Shown here one piece after another: positions 1-7,810 of a stretch of DNA of 64,000 nucleotides; positions within the stretch are counted from its first letter, which is position 1, and every line of letters begins with the position of its first letter. Both the position numbers and the translations under genes were made by a program. The notes below the pieces were generated by a model that searched no databases, was not told the DNA's origin, and was given only the letters and a program-made list of their open reading frames with translations. This DNA is from CBDAQR01 sp965199055. GTDB taxonomy: Bacteria > Pseudomonadota > Gammaproteobacteria > Pseudomonadales > Halieaceae. Location of the stretch: contig CBDAQR010000004.1 of NCBI GenBank assembly GCA_965199055.1, positions 620,001 through 684,000 on the forward strand. Direction: 5' to 3'.

Positions 1-161
1 CAGCCGGTATAACAAATATCGCTGATGTCACTTACTGCGGCGTATCAGAGATAGACATCGATGGGCTATGGATTGATCGCTATGAAGAGTCCGGGTGTCT
101 GAGTGCGGGAAGCTTTGGTTTACAGTACTCTGTGTTAAAGATCGCGGAGGGCTCGAAAGAG

Positions 162-890
162 ATGACGATAGAGCTTTGGACCTGGGCTACACCCAACGGC
201 TGGAAAGTCAGCATCATGCTCGAGGAGTTACTGGAGGCGGGCGTTGAATTGCCCCCGATTGAGGTCCGCCATGTGGACATCATGAACCGGCAGCAATTCT
301 CGGATGAATTCACCGATATCGTACCCAACCAGAAGATACCCGGGCTGGTGCATGGTGACACCAAGCTAATGGAAAGCTGCGCCATATTGCTTTACCTGGG
401 CGAAACCTTCCCTTCGTCACTGCTACCCCAGGACGACTCGCGCTGGGAGGTAATTCACTGGCTCTTCTGGCAGGCGGCGGGGGTTGGCCCGATCTTTGGC
501 AACAAGCTGTCTTATACGCGCTATATGGACGATGTGCCGGCGGAGCAGAAGGCGCATCCGCTGGAGCGTTTTAACAACGAAGCCCAGCGCCTGTTGCGGG
601 TATTGGATAGGCAGCTGGAGGGCAAGGATTACATCTGTGGTGATTACAGTGTGGCTGACATTGCCGCCTGGCCCTGGGTACGCGGCTGGAAGTGGAGCAA
701 GGTCGATGTCACTGGTCACGCCAATGTCATGGCCTGGATTGATCGCGTGCGCGCGCGTCCCGCAGTCGAGCGCGGGATTACTTATGGTTTCCCCGCCGAG
801 GAACTCGACCAGTGGTCGGAGGAAACCAAGCAACGTTATGCCAAGGGTGGTGCCAGCATCGCCTCGAATGACAGCATCGCTGACAGTTGA
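162..890 (+). CDS. YfcG/YghU-like glutathione transferase (disulfide-bond oxidoreductase type)
   Basis: This is a cytosolic glutathione transferase of 242 residues. The N-terminal thioredoxin-like domain begins MTIELWTWATPNG, with the TPNG-x-K-x-S active-site region near residues 9-16. P-x-K-I-P-G and ESCAILLYL follow and fit the glutathione-binding part. The C-terminal helical domain contains LFWQAAGVGP and DYSVADIAAWPW. This layout resembles E. coli YfcG and YghU, which reduce disulfides with glutathione (family knowledge). I start at ATG 162, ten codons inside an in-frame GTG at 132, because the fold starts there and GGAGG lies upstream. The frame is open back to the window edge, so a longer product is not formally excluded. 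It sits convergent to the next gene. The substrate is unknown. Confidence 0.86.
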   Translation: MTIELWTWATPNGWKVSIMLEELLEAGVELPPIEVRHVDIMNRQQFSDEFTDIVPNQKIPGLVHGDTKLMESCAILLYLGETFPSSLLPQDDSRWEVIHWLFWQAAGVGPIFGNKLSYTRYMDDVPAEQKAHPLERFNNEAQRLLRVLDRQLEGKDYICGDYSVADIAAWPWVRGWKWSKVDVTGHANVMAWIDRVRARPAVERGITYGFPAEELDQWSEETKQRYAKGGASIASNDSIADS

Positions 891-930
891 TCGACCTTAG
901 CTCTCTCTACACCGTTAGGGCGACGCAAAT

Positions 931-1593
931 TTATCGCAGCAAGGCAAAGCTATTTTGCAGAACCAGTTGGATCGAAGCGTACAGGCCAATAGCGGGGAAA
1001 ATTATCCAGACGCCATTGGTGAAGCCCACCACGGGTATTACTCGAGACATCGGTTGCAGCTTGTAGTAGCGGTTAAAGACGTAGCAGAAGAAGTACACGC
1101 TCGTGCAGTAAAGCTTTTGATAGAAAAGGATGATGCCCATAATACCCATGACAAGCGGTGAGTAAGCCGGCGAGGTCATACCCACCAGGAATAGTACCGA
1201 GGGGATTAGTGTGGACCAGCCGTTGCCGACATCAATTGAGAAGCCGAAGAAGCGCCGATCTGCGTAGCCTGGATCGAAGTAGGCGTATTCCGACCACATG
1301 CGTGCCCAGAACGTGGCGGATAACAGGCCGATTGGCGATACCCTGGCCAGCCAGAACGAGCCGCGGGGTTTGCTGCGCCGCCCTTCAGGGTCGTGGTGCC
1401 AGTGTTCGATCTTGCCGATGCGCAATCCCAGGCAGATCTCCTGGATGCAGGTAACGATATTGATCGCCAGGAAGAAGGCGAGGGCGATCTGCCAGCCGTT
1501 CGCGCTGCCGTGAACCTGCGCATGCCAGAGCGCGAATGCTGCGGTGCAACCCAGCACCCACGCGAGATACCAGACCAGATAGGGTAGTCGCAT
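931..1593 (-). CDS. Multi-pass membrane protein of unknown function
   Basis: This 220-residue protein is rich in hydrophobic segments. By eye there are about five membrane helices, near residues 7-25, 33-52, 133-155, 160-180 and 190-212. I do not recognise the family. Aromatic residues (W, Y, F) are frequent, and an IGKIEHWHHDPEGRR loop sits between the second helix and the next region. AAGGAG precedes the ATG. The gene begins 2 bases after the epimerase stop, so it is almost certainly the third gene of the SDR-epimerase operon. A role alongside those oxidoreductases is an inference only. Confidence 0.7.
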   Translation of the reverse strand: MRLPYLVWYLAWVLGCTAAFALWHAQVHGSANGWQIALAFFLAINIVTCIQEICLGLRIGKIEHWHHDPEGRRSKPRGSFWLARVSPIGLLSATFWARMWSEYAYFDPGYADRRFFGFSIDVGNGWSTLIPSVLFLVGMTSPAYSPLVMGIMGIILFYQKLYCTSVYFFCYVFNRYYKLQPMSRVIPVVGFTNGVWIIFPAIGLYASIQLVLQNSFALLR

Positions 1594-1595
1594 GG

Positions 1596-2579
1596 CTAGG
1601 CTCCTTGCTGTGGCTGTGAGTTTTCCAGGAAGTCGCCGATATCCGACAGGGCATCAACCATGTTCTGCAGGATCTGCCCGCGGGGCGTCTTAACGCAATC
1701 CAATACGGCGTCGGCTTGCGACACGTCGTAATAGTGCTGTGGGTAGGCATTCTCCCCCCAGTCACTGTCGCTGGAGGGTTCACCGCCCATGGCCACCATG
1801 ATCTCGTCCTGAAACGACTTGAAGGTCACGCGGCAATCCTCTGGACCGGCGATGTTGAAGGTCCGCTTATCTGATGCAGGGTTGTTGATGGCATTCAGGT
1901 AGGCAGTATTCACGTCATCGGTGGAGACCCAATGCGCCGGCGAACTGGGCGTTTTCAGTTTCATTTCCTTTGCGCCGCGCTCCGCCATTTTTGTCGATCC
2001 CATCATGACCATGTGCGGTGCCCGATAATCGATGGCAGACGCCATGCGCATGATGGTGAAGTTAATGCCGGATTTGCGTATCGCCAGCTCCGCCGCAATC
2101 TTGGTGGCCGCATAGGTGCAGGTGGACGGCTGCAGATCGGTCTCGACGAAATGCTCGCGGCCCGCAACGGGATAACCGTAGTTCGCGACGGAAGAGGAAA
2201 AGATCAGTTTGGGCGAATTGTTCGCTTGCTGAATCGCCTGAATGACATTGAGCGTGCCGTAGTAATTGACCTCCCAGCAGTACTCCCATTGCTCCTCACA
2301 GTGCGAGGGCAGCGTCATGGCGGCGTGATGGATCACGACATCTATGTCGTCCGAGAGTGCAGCTGCGACGTCATCGGCGTTGCGAATATCACCCCAGACC
2401 CATTCGAAGCTGTGTCCTTTGTTACGCCAGTAGCGCTCAATGGATTCGTTAAAACCCTGGGGGTGGCTGAGGAAGTCGTTGCGGGTATCGAAGCAGCGTA
2501 CCTCGTGCCCGGCTTCCAGCAGACGGGTAAAGGTGGTGTAGCCTACCCGTCCACTCGGTCCTGTCAGTAGTACTTTCAT
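1596..2579 (-). CDS. NAD(P)-dependent epimerase/dehydratase (extended SDR)
   Basis: An extended short-chain dehydrogenase of 327 residues with a Rossmann nucleotide-binding motif TGPSGRVG at residues 6-13. The active-site pair YAATK is at 156-160, and a Ser run (FSSSVANYGYP) lies upstream of it. ATG 2579 is chosen because AAGGA lies 7 bases upstream and the fold starts at MKVLLTG. An earlier in-frame start at 2624 would overlap the neighbouring SDR. Family members act on nucleotide sugars, flavonoids or sterols, and the substrate here cannot be read from the sequence. It is the middle gene of a three-gene operon with the SDR upstream and the membrane protein downstream. Confidence 0.88.
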   Translation of the reverse strand: MKVLLTGPSGRVGYTTFTRLLEAGHEVRCFDTRNDFLSHPQGFNESIERYWRNKGHSFEWVWGDIRNADDVAAALSDDIDVVIHHAAMTLPSHCEEQWEYCWEVNYYGTLNVIQAIQQANNSPKLIFSSSVANYGYPVAGREHFVETDLQPSTCTYAATKIAAELAIRKSGINFTIMRMASAIDYRAPHMVMMGSTKMAERGAKEMKLKTPSSPAHWVSTDDVNTAYLNAINNPASDKRTFNIAGPEDCRVTFKSFQDEIMVAMGGEPSSDSDWGENAYPQHYYDVSQADAVLDCVKTPRGQILQNMVDALSDIGDFLENSQPQQGA

Positions 2580-2601
2580 TGCTATGTCCTTGGTCAATTC
2601 T

Positions 2602-3357
2602 TTAACCGGCGGTAATGCCGCCATCGATGGATAGTGCAGCGCCGTGGATGGATTTCGCGGCGGAGGAGGAGACGTAGAGAATAAAATCGGCGATTTCTGC
2701 CGGGCTCGACATCGCGCGCCTTGGCAAATAACGGCTGATCAGATCGAAATCGATACCTTCAGGGAAATCCTGCCCGTCCATAATGGGTGTTTCGATGCCG
2801 CCCGGGCAGATGACGTTAACCCGCACGGGCTCGTTGATCAGTTCCACCGCCATAGACTTGGTCATGTGCACCAGTGCGGCCTTGCTGGTAGCGTAGTGCA
2901 CCAGATAGGCCTGCCCGATGAGTGCTGCCGAAGAGGCGATGTTGATGATATTGCCCTGCGATTGCTTGAGGTAGGGCAGGGCGGCTTGGGATAGAAAAAA
3001 CGGCCCATTCACATGGATCGCCATATTCAGTTGCCAGGCCTCGGCGGTGGTGTCCTCAATCGGATAGAAGGATGTGATGCCCGCGATATTGCAAAGCACA
3101 TCGATGCTGCCGAAGCGCTCCGCGGTTTTCTCGATAGCCTGTTTGCAAAATTCGGACTCCGCCAGACTGCCGGTCAATGTGGCCGTGTCGCAATCGCCCA
3201 GCAGCTCAACGGTCTCATTCAAGCCCGCTTCGTTAATGTCGAGTAGCATTAGCTTGGCCCCGGCCTTCCCGTAGGCCAGCGCCGTGGCGCGTCCAACCCC
3301 AGAGGCCGCGCCCGTAATAACTACCGTTTTACCGACAAATTCATCTGCCTTATACAT
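2602..3357 (-). CDS. Short-chain dehydrogenase/reductase (classical SDR)
   Basis: A classical SDR of 251 residues. It has the coenzyme motif TGAASGVG (15-22), NIAG (90-93), catalytic Ser in NIASSAA (about 142) and Y155-x3-K159. The C-terminal GGAALSIDGG-like end (SIHGAALSIDGGITAG) is typical of the family. Asp40 after the second strand suggests NAD rather than NADP. ATG 3357 is preferred because GGAGG sits just upstream. It is the first gene of the minus-strand operon and divergent from the MarR gene, with palindromes between them, so MarR control is likely. The substrate is unknown; hydroxysteroid-type dehydrogenases share this architecture. Confidence 0.9.
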   Translation of the reverse strand: MYKADEFVGKTVVITGAASGVGRATALAYGKAGAKLMLLDINEAGLNETVELLGDCDTATLTGSLAESEFCKQAIEKTAERFGSIDVLCNIAGITSFYPIEDTTAEAWQLNMAIHVNGPFFLSQAALPYLKQSQGNIINIASSAALIGQAYLVHYATSKAALVHMTKSMAVELINEPVRVNVICPGGIETPIMDGQDFPEGIDFDLISRYLPRRAMSSPAEIADFILYVSSSAAKSIHGAALSIDGGITAG

Positions 3358-3415
3358 ATCCACCTCCATAGAGCAGCGGAGGATGATTCACATCGCTCGA
3401 TAGTGCTGCTAAAGT

Positions 3416-3465
3416 AACTATTGTTAGCTTTACTAACTATATGGTTAGCAACCCTAACAATAGTT
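3416..3465. promoter_or_regulatory. Tandem palindromes, probable MarR operators in a divergent promoter
   Basis: Two palindromes of the form GTTAG-N5-CTAAC lie at 3423-3437 and 3444-3458, with centres 21 bases apart (two helix turns). They sit inside a perfect 12-base inverted repeat, AACTATTGTTAG (3416-3427) and CTAACAATAGTT (3454-3465). The region separates the minus-strand SDR operon from the MarR gene. MarR dimers typically bind such short palindromes next to their own gene (family knowledge). Binding by this MarR is an inference. Confidence 0.65.
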
Positions 3466-3500
3466 TTAGCCTTCGTCAACTTGTCGGATGTAATTTGGAT

Positions 3501-3968
3501 ATGCCCAACCACGAACTGGACCAATTGAAGAAAGAAGCGTCTGATCAGTTAAACCGCCTGATCAACAAAATACGTTTTGGCCGCAAACATCCCCGTGACT
3601 ACGGTACCGGCGAGCTGCTCTATATGTCTGAGATTGAGGTGATCGATGCGGTGGGTGGCCACCCCGATATCAATCTGACCGAGTTGTCTGAACACCTCGG
3701 TGTCACCAAGGCGACGCTGTCGCCAATCGTGAACAAACTAGAGAGTCGCGCTTACCTGGCCAAGCACACGACGCCAAACAACGCTAAGGTGAAGCGATTG
3801 AAACTAGAGAAGAAGGGCGTGAAGGCGCGGCGCGGTATGCTGGCTTACGCGGCGAAGCTGGACGAGTACATGGGCGAGGTGACGAAAAACGAATTGAGCA
3901 GCTATCTGCGCTTGCTGCATATAATGGAGATGTTCGTTGATGACGTTGATCAGGAGTTGCGTAAGTGA
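3501..3968 (+). CDS. MarR-family transcriptional regulator
   Basis: A winged-helix regulator of 155 residues. The DNA-binding core reads LTELSEHLGVTKATLSPIVNKLESRAYL, followed by the wing with KVKRLKLEKKGVKARR. Length and order fit the MarR family. I start at ATG 3501; an in-frame ATG at 3441 lies inside the palindromic operator region and has no ribosome-binding site. The stop overlaps the next gene's GTG (GTGA), so MarR and the TPR protein are co-translated. Divergence from the SDR operon suggests it controls that operon and itself. The ligand is unknown. Confidence 0.85.
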   Translation: MPNHELDQLKKEASDQLNRLINKIRFGRKHPRDYGTGELLYMSEIEVIDAVGGHPDINLTELSEHLGVTKATLSPIVNKLESRAYLAKHTTPNNAKVKRLKLEKKGVKARRGMLAYAAKLDEYMGEVTKNELSSYLRLLHIMEMFVDDVDQELRK

Positions 3969-5683
3969 GTAGAGCGATTAGAGAGACGCAGGCGTGGCTT
4001 TGTGCAGGCTTGTCGAGCCGCCTGTTGATTTCAGCCAGTTTACTCGCTGTGAGCCTTATCGCGATGATGCCCGTAAAGGTCACAGCCGAAGAAGAGAGCG
4101 CTGGCCGCCACGCGATTATCGTGCCGGGGGGTGGCACTTATAGCCGCACAATCTCCACCACGTCTGAGGCAACGCAGCAATATTTCGATCAGGGGCTGCG
4201 CTTCGCCTGGGGTTTCTTTTTCCCCGAGTCGATTGGCTCATATCAGCAAGCGACGTTAACCGACCCGGATCACCCGATGCCGTACTGGGGCATGGCACAC
4301 GCGATGGGACCTAACCCCAACAGCCGCTATGGTCGCATGCCGGACGATCCGAAAGGGGAAGGGCGCAAGGCGATTGGCAAGGCAATGGCGCGTATCGACC
4401 GGGCTTCGCCCCTAGAGGCGAAGCTGATCAGGGCGCTGAATGTGCTCTACGACAGTGATGCTATTCCTGATGCTGGCGAGCGGGATAGGGCGTATCTGAG
4501 CGAGATGCGAGCGCTCAATGCCCAGTACCCCGATGACAGCGATATCGCCGCGCTGTACGCAGCGGCCTACATGTCGATGGCGCGCTGGAAGTACTGGGAT
4601 ATTGAGGGTAAGCCCGTGGGAGAAACCGAGGCGGTCGCCCGTGCGCTCGAGCGCATTATGTCCAAGGACATGAGCAACCCTGGCGTGCTGCACCTGCATA
4701 TCCATCTGATAGAGGCTTCTTATACACCTGAGCGTGCGTTGCCCTCCGCTGAGGGACTTGAGCAGACCATGCCTATTGCCGGGCACGTGGTGCATATGCC
4801 GTCACACATTTATGTGCGAGTGGGGCAGTACCAGCGCGCGATTGATAGCAATGTTCGCTCTATCGAGAAGGATCAGGAGTTTGCCGAGATCTGGGGTGAT
4901 CTCCCCCTGCCAAATCTCGGCACTTATCCGCTTTCTCACAAAATGCACGCCGGTCACGCCAGGGACTTTATTCGCTACGCAGGCACTATCCAGGGCAACT
5001 ATGAAGTGGCAAAGAAGCATTCGCTGATGCTGAAAGCAAACACGAAACCCGGCGATAGACGCTACGAAAAGAACATTGTCTATCCCTGGCAACTCGACAA
5101 GATATTCGGTAGGTGGGACAAGCTGATAGGACAAAGCCCTTCACATGCCGATACGCCCTACATGCGCGGTATATGGGCTTACAGCCTGGGCAGCGCGTTG
5201 GCCAATACGGGGGATATCGATGGGGCGCAAGCGCAGTTGGCCGTATTGAAGCAGATCATCGATTCTCCTGACGTCAATGAATCGGTGGTCAATGTGATGA
5301 CGGTATCCGAGCTGCTAAGCATTGCTGCCGATGGCTTACGCGGCGAGATAGCCGAAGCACGCGGCGACCTTGAGGGCGCTATCGCCGCGTATGAATCGGC
5401 TGTTGCATTAGAAGACACCAGTAATTACACGGAGCCACCCGCCTGGGCACAGCCCATGCGTCACTACCTGGGTGCAGCGCTGCTAAAAGCAGCCAGACCC
5501 GACGAGGCGGAGGTAGTCTATCTGCGCGACCTTGATTGGAATGCCGACAATGGCTGGTCGCTATACGGTCTCTACCAGTCGCTTGATGCGCAGGGGAAAA
5601 ATGAAGAAGCGGCGGCCGCATTCAAGCGCTATAAGGCGGCCTGGCAGCACTCTGATACTGAGTTGTCTGCTTCTAGGATGTAA
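3965..5683 (+). CDS. Exported TPR-repeat protein of unknown function
   Basis: A 572-residue protein with a hydrophobic N-terminal export signal (about residues 18-40, ending near VTAEEE). A large TPR-like helical-repeat body follows. Recognisable stretches are the early FDQGLRFAWGF and PMPYWGMAHAMGPNPN, and HMPSHIYVRVGQYQRAIDSN near residue 280; the HMPSHIY block recurs in a family of secreted tetratricopeptide proteins of unknown role. The start codon is a GTG overlapping the MarR stop by 4 bases. It is likely periplasmic or lipid-facing. No catalytic motif is evident. Co-translation with MarR suggests shared control with the SDR operon. Confidence 0.8.
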   Translation: MSRAIRETQAWLCAGLSSRLLISASLLAVSLIAMMPVKVTAEEESAGRHAIIVPGGGTYSRTISTTSEATQQYFDQGLRFAWGFFFPESIGSYQQATLTDPDHPMPYWGMAHAMGPNPNSRYGRMPDDPKGEGRKAIGKAMARIDRASPLEAKLIRALNVLYDSDAIPDAGERDRAYLSEMRALNAQYPDDSDIAALYAAAYMSMARWKYWDIEGKPVGETEAVARALERIMSKDMSNPGVLHLHIHLIEASYTPERALPSAEGLEQTMPIAGHVVHMPSHIYVRVGQYQRAIDSNVRSIEKDQEFAEIWGDLPLPNLGTYPLSHKMHAGHARDFIRYAGTIQGNYEVAKKHSLMLKANTKPGDRRYEKNIVYPWQLDKIFGRWDKLIGQSPSHADTPYMRGIWAYSLGSALANTGDIDGAQAQLAVLKQIIDSPDVNESVVNVMTVSELLSIAADGLRGEIAEARGDLEGAIAAYESAVALEDTSNYTEPPAWAQPMRHYLGAALLKAARPDEAEVVYLRDLDWNADNGWSLYGLYQSLDAQGKNEEAAAAFKRYKAAWQHSDTELSASRM

Positions 5684-5686
5684 ATC

Positions 5687-6571
5687 GTGCTCGATGATGC
5701 AGCGGTATTTGTGAAAGTTGTCGAGTGCGGTAACTTCAGCAGCGCTGCGCGCGAGTTGGGCACAACGCCGTCCTCTGTGAGCAAGCGCATTATTCGATTG
5801 GAAGAGAAGCTGGAGTGTACGCTGCTGTATCGAAACACTCGCAGTGTCCGAATGTCGGCCCAGGGTGAGGCCTATTACGCCATTGTCCGCCAGGCCTTGG
5901 AGAAAGCGGTCGAGGCCGAGCAGGCGGTTCGAGATCTCTCAACCCATATGCAAGGTGTTATACGGGTTGCTGCGGGCCCCAGCTTTACCAGCCACGTATT
6001 GGCGCCTGCTATAGCGGCATTCGTTAACGAACACCCTGATATCTCCCTGCACCTGTCGGTGCGGACCAATCCGATTTCTGCCGCAACGGAGGGCGCCGAT
6101 GTGATGTTTCAGTGGGGTGAGCTGAAAGATAGCGGACTGATCGCAAAACACATCATGACTGATGAATTGTTGGCGGTGTGTTCACCCGAATACTTCGACC
6201 AGCATAAGCTCGCCGACGCGAAGCCCGAGGAAGTCCTCAGCCACTGGATTTCCCCCACCGACAACTATGCGCCGGTGTCGGTGTTCTCTCAGCCACCCGA
6301 GGACCGGAGTTTTGGCTTCAGGCAGGTAGTGGTGGACGATATCGAGGCAGTGCTCGCTATTGTCATCGCTGGCGCCGGTGTGACGTTTCTACCCCGTTTC
6401 TCTGTGAGGGAGTGTCTGGAGAAAGGGACGCTGGTGGATATCCCCAGCGCGGGGCCACCGCAATCTCTGGAGGGCTATGCGGTGTTTCATACGCCGCCCT
6501 CGCAAAACCCCCGTATTAGTGAGTTCATGCGTTTTGTCACTCAGACTATTGAAGAGCGACACCCGATCTGA
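5687..6571 (+). CDS. LysR-family transcriptional regulator
   Basis: A 294-residue LysR regulator. The N-terminal helix-turn-helix runs FVKVVECGNFSSAARELGTTPSSVSKRIIRLEEKL, typical of the CrgA-like subgroup. An effector-binding domain with RVAAGPSFTSHVLAPAIAAF follows. It starts with a GTG 3 bases after the TPR gene and may be part of the same transcript. The neighbour on the other side is a convergent SDR operon. Unlike most LysR genes it is not divergent from an obvious target, so its regulon cannot be inferred from position. Confidence 0.93.
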   Translation: MLDDAAVFVKVVECGNFSSAARELGTTPSSVSKRIIRLEEKLECTLLYRNTRSVRMSAQGEAYYAIVRQALEKAVEAEQAVRDLSTHMQGVIRVAAGPSFTSHVLAPAIAAFVNEHPDISLHLSVRTNPISAATEGADVMFQWGELKDSGLIAKHIMTDELLAVCSPEYFDQHKLADAKPEEVLSHWISPTDNYAPVSVFSQPPEDRSFGFRQVVVDDIEAVLAIVIAGAGVTFLPRFSVRECLEKGTLVDIPSAGPPQSLEGYAVFHTPPSQNPRISEFMRFVTQTIEERHPI

Positions 6572-6597
6572 ATTAGACCCCGCGCACTAAGAAGTAC

Positions 6598-7431
6598 CTA
6601 GTTCGCATCTGCATAGTCGAAGGCGGTTCGAATCGCATCGAAGCGGGCCTCGATGGCTTTGCGCTGTGGACTGCCTGATATCACCCAGGTGTCATTGTTG
6701 CGAATACCGGCCATCAGGTTTCGAATGCAGTGTTCAGGGGTTACCATCTCGCCGGTTTCGCCTAGGTGAGCGAGCATAATCTCGAAGTCCTTGTCTGCCA
6801 GCGGCGCGCCTTTACCGGCATCTGCGGGTCGGTTGCGTTCACTCTCGGTAATGGCCGACTGGGTGCCGCCAGGCATCAATAGGTTAACCGTAATACCCTG
6901 GCCAGCCAGTTCATCGCGCAGTGTCTCTGCGTAAGACAACTGCGCGTGTTTGCTCGCGTTATATACACCTTTGCCAGGCGCCGAGGCCATCAGCCCGGCC
7001 ATGGAATTGGTAATGGTGATGTGCGCATCGGGCGCGTTCGCCTCCAACTGGGGCATAAATGCGTTCACGGTGCGAATGGTGCCAAACAGATTGACGTCAA
7101 ACACCCACTGCCAGTCCTGATCGCTGCGTGAGGCAAGGGAGCCGAGCATGAGTACCCCCGCATTGGCGATCAGCAAGCTCGTATTGCCCAGTTCGCTCTG
7201 CACGAACTCCGCTAGTGCAGTGCAGGATTCTACGCTGGTGATATCGACCTGTCGGGCGCACGCGCTCCCGCCTTGCGCTTCTATTCCTGCTGCGATGGTC
7301 TCTGCCTTGTCGAGTTCGATGTCTGCAACAACAACCCGCATCGTCTGTTCAGCCAGCAGATGGCAAATCGCTGCCCCGATGCCACTGCCGCCTCCTGTTA
7401 CGACGGCTATCTTGTTTGCAAATTCCTGCAT
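6598..7431 (-). CDS. Short-chain dehydrogenase/reductase
   Basis: A classical SDR of 277 residues with TGGGSGIG at 12-19, NAG at 90-92, catalytic Ser143 in TNSMAG, and Y157-x3-K161 (YNASK). Asp37 at the end of the second strand points to NAD. The extended C-terminus with HCIRNLMAGIRNNDTWVISG resembles SDRs annotated as acting on hydrophobic alcohols, but no substrate can be assigned. ATG 7431 fits the fold and a GGA-rich upstream. It follows the carboxymuconolactone-decarboxylase-like gene by about 20 bases and is the last gene of a three-gene minus-strand operon. Confidence 0.9.
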   Translation of the reverse strand: MQEFANKIAVVTGGGSGIGAAICHLLAEQTMRVVVADIELDKAETIAAGIEAQGGSACARQVDITSVESCTALAEFVQSELGNTSLLIANAGVLMLGSLASRSDQDWQWVFDVNLFGTIRTVNAFMPQLEANAPDAHITITNSMAGLMASAPGKGVYNASKHAQLSYAETLRDELAGQGITVNLLMPGGTQSAITESERNRPADAGKGAPLADKDFEIMLAHLGETGEMVTPEHCIRNLMAGIRNNDTWVISGSPQRKAIEARFDAIRTAFDYADAN

Positions 7432-7450
7432 TTTTCCAGTCTCTCTGTGC

Positions 7451-7810
7451 TTAACTTTCACCACCAAACAACCGCTTGGTCAGCTCTGTGTTTAACACCA
7501 TGCTATTGGTGGCGCCGTAATAGTTGGCAAAGTACAGGCAGGCTTCCTGCAGTTCCCGCAGCGAGAAGTCGCCGCTGTCCAATGCGCCGCCCACGTGGTT
7601 TTCTACTGCTATCTCGGAGCCCGCTGCCGCAGCACAAACAATACAAATCAGGCGGCTTTCGCGCATGCTTAACGTCGTATCGCGCTGCCAGAGCTCTCCA
7701 AATACCACGTCCCTGGTCCACTCGGTGATGGGATCAAAGGGTTCGAAGTCCACTCCATTGGGTACCAACTGCTTATACATGGCGGTACCGAGGTCTCGAC
7801 GATCACTCAT
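7451..7810 (-). CDS. Carboxymuconolactone decarboxylase (CMD)-like protein
   Basis: A small all-helical protein of 119 residues matching the CMD/AhpD-like fold. It has RDVVFGELWQRDTTLSMRESRLICIV (the GEIW-x-R-x-LD-x-R-x-R-L pattern), ENHVGGALDSGDFSLRELQEA and LYFANYYGA. The AhpD-type CxxC pair is absent, so peroxidase activity is unlikely; members of this subgroup are often oxidoreductase partners of unknown reaction. The ATG overlaps the end of the DUF3604 gene by 8 bases and GAGG lies upstream. It is part of the DUF3604-CMD-SDR operon. Confidence 0.77.
   Translation of the reverse strand: MSDRRDLGTAMYKQLVPNGVDFEPFDPITEWTRDVVFGELWQRDTTLSMRESRLICIVCAAAAGSEIAVENHVGGALDSGDFSLRELQEACLYFANYYGATNSMVLNTELTKRLFGGES

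Noticed and set aside
3..161. An open frame from the window edge running into the GST gene
   Set aside because: It reads no recognisable protein, and the GST fold and ribosome-binding site fit ATG 162. The open frame is short enough to be chance, so I did not call a fusion.
1158..1783. Several overlapping open frames on both strands within the membrane-protein and epimerase genes
   Set aside because: They show no family motifs or ribosome-binding sites and are shadows of the real genes.
3441..3500. Earlier in-frame start for the MarR gene
   Set aside because: It lies inside the palindromic operator, has no ribosome-binding site, and gives an N-terminus unlike MarR proteins.
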